DNA from: Microbacterium sp. PM5
GTDB taxonomy: Bacteria > Actinomycetota > Actinomycetes > Actinomycetales > Microbacteriaceae
NCBI RefSeq assembly: GCF_003293595.1
Contig: NZ_CP022162.1
Span: forward strand, 528,346-592,345
DNA length: 64,000 nucleotides
Reading direction: 5' to 3'
Numbering within the stretch: position 1 is the stretch's first letter; each line of letters starts with the position of its first letter. The notes beneath the pieces are model-generated. The model ran no database searches. It had not been told where the DNA came from and was given only the letters and a program-made list of their open reading frames with translations. A program made the position numbers and the translations under genes. Below, piece by piece: positions 62,440 through 64,000 of this stretch.

Positions 62440-62883
62440 ATGCCGCGTGCTGCCGCTGCTCATGGGACGTACCGGGCGTATCTGCGATGCCGGAAGAGTC
62501 CGGGTGGTGCGTGTGCGGTGTGTGTGGCGGCGAAGGTGCAGCGGAGCGCGAGGGTGTCGACGTCGGCTGATGCTCGTATGGCGAAGCAGGCGCCGGCGGA
62601 GGTGGTGGTTCCTGAGGAGCCGGTGGCGGATGCTCCGGTGACGGCTGAGGGGCACGTGTCGCGTGTCGAGGTGCTGAAGGAGATGCTGCAGGAGTCGCGG
62701 GAGTTGGTGAAGGCGCTGAAGCGGACGGATCCACAACGCGCGTACCTGCAGATGCGTGAGCAGCGGGAGATCCTGCGGGAACTCGCCGAGTTGCAGGGTA
62801 ACGGTCAGGTGAAGGGGGTCACTCTTGCCGACCAACTCGCCGACGCTCGAGCTCGTAGGCTCGCAGCGTCCCAGGCTTCATAG
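62440..62883 (+). CDS. phage terminase small subunit
   Basis: 147 residues. HGTYRAYLRCRKSPGGACAVCVAAK is the N-terminal Cys motif of an actinophage TerS group, followed by a disordered stretch and a long helix (VEVLKEMLQESRELVKALK...AYLQMREQREILRELAEL). Recognises phage DNA for packaging. Its end overlaps the TerL start by 59 nt. Confidence 0.8.
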   Translation: MPRAAAAHGTYRAYLRCRKSPGGACAVCVAAKVQRSARVSTSADARMAKQAPAEVVVPEEPVADAPVTAEGHVSRVEVLKEMLQESRELVKALKRTDPQRAYLQMREQREILRELAELQGNGQVKGVTLADQLADARARRLAASQAS

Positions 62884-64000
62884 GCTGCCGGATCGGGCGG
62901 GTTCTCTGGGTGATGAGGCTCTCGACCTCTGGTACCTGGCGGGGAAGCAGAGCGACCCGTGGCAGGCGTTGTCTCTCGACTCGATCTTCTCGGTCGATGC
63001 GTTCGGACGGTGGGTGTGCACGGAGCATGGTGAGCTCGTCGCTCGGCAGAACGGAAAGGGCGACATTCTGTCGCCGGTCGATCTCGCGCATCTGTACTTG
63101 TGGCCGAAGCCGGATGGTGAACCGAAGACGATCGTCCACACGGCTCACCAGTTCAAGACGGCGCGTGAGGCTTTCCTGAAGCTGCGACGCGTGATCACCG
63201 GATCCGCGGCGCTGATGGGGGAGATCACCCGGATCTCCACGGCGCACGGCGAGGAAGGTTTCGAACTCGCGAACGGGAACCGGCTTCTGTACCTCGCAAG
63301 GTCCGCGAACTCGGGCGTCGGGTTCACAGTTGACGTGCTGGTGTGTGACGAGGCGCAGCAGATGTCGCAGGCCGCTCTCGACGCACTGCTGCCGACGATG
63401 TCGGCGGTAGAGAACACGCAGATCATCTTCACTGGGACCGTCCCCGACGAGCTCAACGATGCCGAGGTGTGGGAGGGCGTGCGCGATCGCGGCCGGACTG
63501 GAAACGACCCGCGCACGGGGTGGATCGAGTTCAGCCCGGAAGGGTCCGATGACCCGGACAAGGCGGAGCGGATCGATATCCGTGATGAGCGGAATTGGAT
63601 CGCTTCGAATCCCGGCCTTGGGTACCGACCGGGGCTGACGAGGGAGACCATCGAGGACGAGATCTCGCGTCTGTCCGCCGACTCCGTCAGGCGGCTTCGC
63701 CTATCGGTGTGGCCGAACCGACGCCCCGTAGAGGCGGCCAAACTGTCCGAACTCGACCTCGAGGTGTGGAAGCGACATGCTCGCGACGACGCCGGCGTGA
63801 CCGGTGATGGCGTGGTGCTGTCGCTCGCGCTGGGTCGGGGCGGCGGGTACGCGACGATCGGCGCCGCGGTGCGGGTCGACTCGGAGAACATCGCGGTCGA
63901 GCACATTCACACCGAGCGCGGCACGTTGTGGGTCGCGCCGATGCTGAAGGAGTTGAAGGCGCAGCACGGGAACGCGCTCGTTGTCCTCGACTCGAAGAAC
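62825..64000 (+). CDS. phage terminase large subunit (3' truncated by window)
   Basis: 392 codons visible. ATPase domain: GELVARQNGKGDIL (variant Walker A), VLVCDEAQQMS (Walker B) and IIFTGTV (coupling motif); the nuclease domain begins about residue 325. TTG 62825 is the only start after an in-frame stop at 62810 and has GAAGGGGG 6-7 nt upstream; it lies inside terS. The segment where the first catalytic Asp of the nuclease is usual reads VVLSLALGRGGGYATIG, without Asp. Confidence 0.9.
   Translation, partial: MPTNSPTLELVGSQRPRLHRLPDRAGSLGDEALDLWYLAGKQSDPWQALSLDSIFSVDAFGRWVCTEHGELVARQNGKGDILSPVDLAHLYLWPKPDGEPKTIVHTAHQFKTAREAFLKLRRVITGSAALMGEITRISTAHGEEGFELANGNRLLYLARSANSGVGFTVDVLVCDEAQQMSQAALDALLPTMSAVENTQIIFTGTVPDELNDAEVWEGVRDRGRTGNDPRTGWIEFSPEGSDDPDKAERIDIRDERNWIASNPGLGYRPGLTRETIEDEISRLSADSVRRLRLSVWPNRRPVEAAKLSELDLEVWKRHARDDAGVTGDGVVLSLALGRGGGYATIGAAVRVDSENIAVEHIHTERGTLWVAPMLKELKAQHGNALVVLDSKN

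Larger units (their letters stand above)
41336..64000. mobile_element. integrated prophage, left part (runs past window)
   Basis: Begins at the tRNA gene and contains integrase, immunity region, recombination, replication and terminase genes in temperate-siphophage order. The left attachment site should lie within the 3' part of the tRNA and the bases up to ~41,475. The right end and structural genes are outside the window, so exact ends and completeness are unknown. Confidence 0.85.

Noticed and set aside
41336..64000. CRISPR array, rRNA or insertion sequence in the window
   Set aside because: No regularly spaced repeats with spacers, no rRNA signature and no transposase motifs were seen.

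Overview
The window is high-GC DNA from an actinobacterium, most likely Microbacteriaceae (Microbacterium-like). The basis is protein content and style (DUF501, mycosin-like S8 protease, FtsB/DivIC, GTG starts, TANNNT -10 boxes, many apparently leaderless genes); no rRNA gene is present to fix the genus. It has two parts: an ordinary chromosomal segment (1-41,335) and the left portion of an integrated prophage (about 41,336 to beyond 64,000) that begins at a tRNA gene with anticodon UAA.

Chromosomal part. 1-2.8 kb: ABC exporter (permease truncated by the window edge, plus ATPase) and CorA. 2.9-5.3 kb (minus strand): 6-phosphogluconate dehydrogenase and a beta-hydroxyacid dehydrogenase. 5.4-9.6 kb: a catabolic module (D-2-hydroxyacid dehydrogenase, IclR regulator, MHS-type transporter, FAH-family enzyme) with two matching candidate operators. 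9.6-14.7 kb: a gluconate/idonate module (FadR-type GntR regulator, GntP permease, SDR, L-idonate-type dehydrogenase, gluconokinase, and a degenerate gluconokinase-like protein). 14.7-30.4 kb: housekeeping genes, including a 40-residue membrane protein, rplY/ctc, pth, mfd, APC permease, gdhA, gamma carbonic anhydrase-like protein, ppc, nhaA, mazG and hisS. 30.3-35.8 kb: an MmyB-like regulator divergent from an MFS exporter, an SGNH hydrolase, a YtrA-type GntR/DUF1648 pair and an O-methyltransferase. 35.9-41.2 kb: eno, ftsB-like, DUF501, S8 protease and type II NADH dehydrogenase, closed by a 44-nt perfect palindrome.

Prophage part. The tRNA is followed by a bidirectional terminator and a leftward lysogeny operon (HTH repressor, ImmA-type protease, tyrosine integrase). 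A 90-bp switch region with two or three operator-like repeats separates it from a Cro-like gene and HTH/excisionase-like gene. One tightly overlapping rightward operon (mostly ATGA/GTGA/TGATG junctions) then runs about 16.8 kb. It holds a RuvC-like nuclease, YqaJ exonuclease, RecT annealase, a large SNF2-helicase/DNA-methyltransferase fusion, an HNH protein, an O-like initiator carrying iteron-type repeats (candidate origin), a G39P-like loader candidate, DnaB helicase, SSB and about twenty small proteins, several Cys-rich. A TTGACA promoter followed by a strong terminator marks the start of the packaging block (DUF7455-like protein, HNH, TerS, TerL), and TerL runs off the window. The right attachment site, structural and lysis genes lie outside, so prophage completeness cannot be judged.

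The most unusual signals are the helicase-methyltransferase fusion without an evident cognate restriction enzyme, a candidate replication origin inside the initiator gene, start sites in the small-gene block that match the GGAUCACC part of the 16S 3' end rather than GGAGG, a switch region where both divergent genes look leaderless, and a degenerate gluconokinase paralogue.
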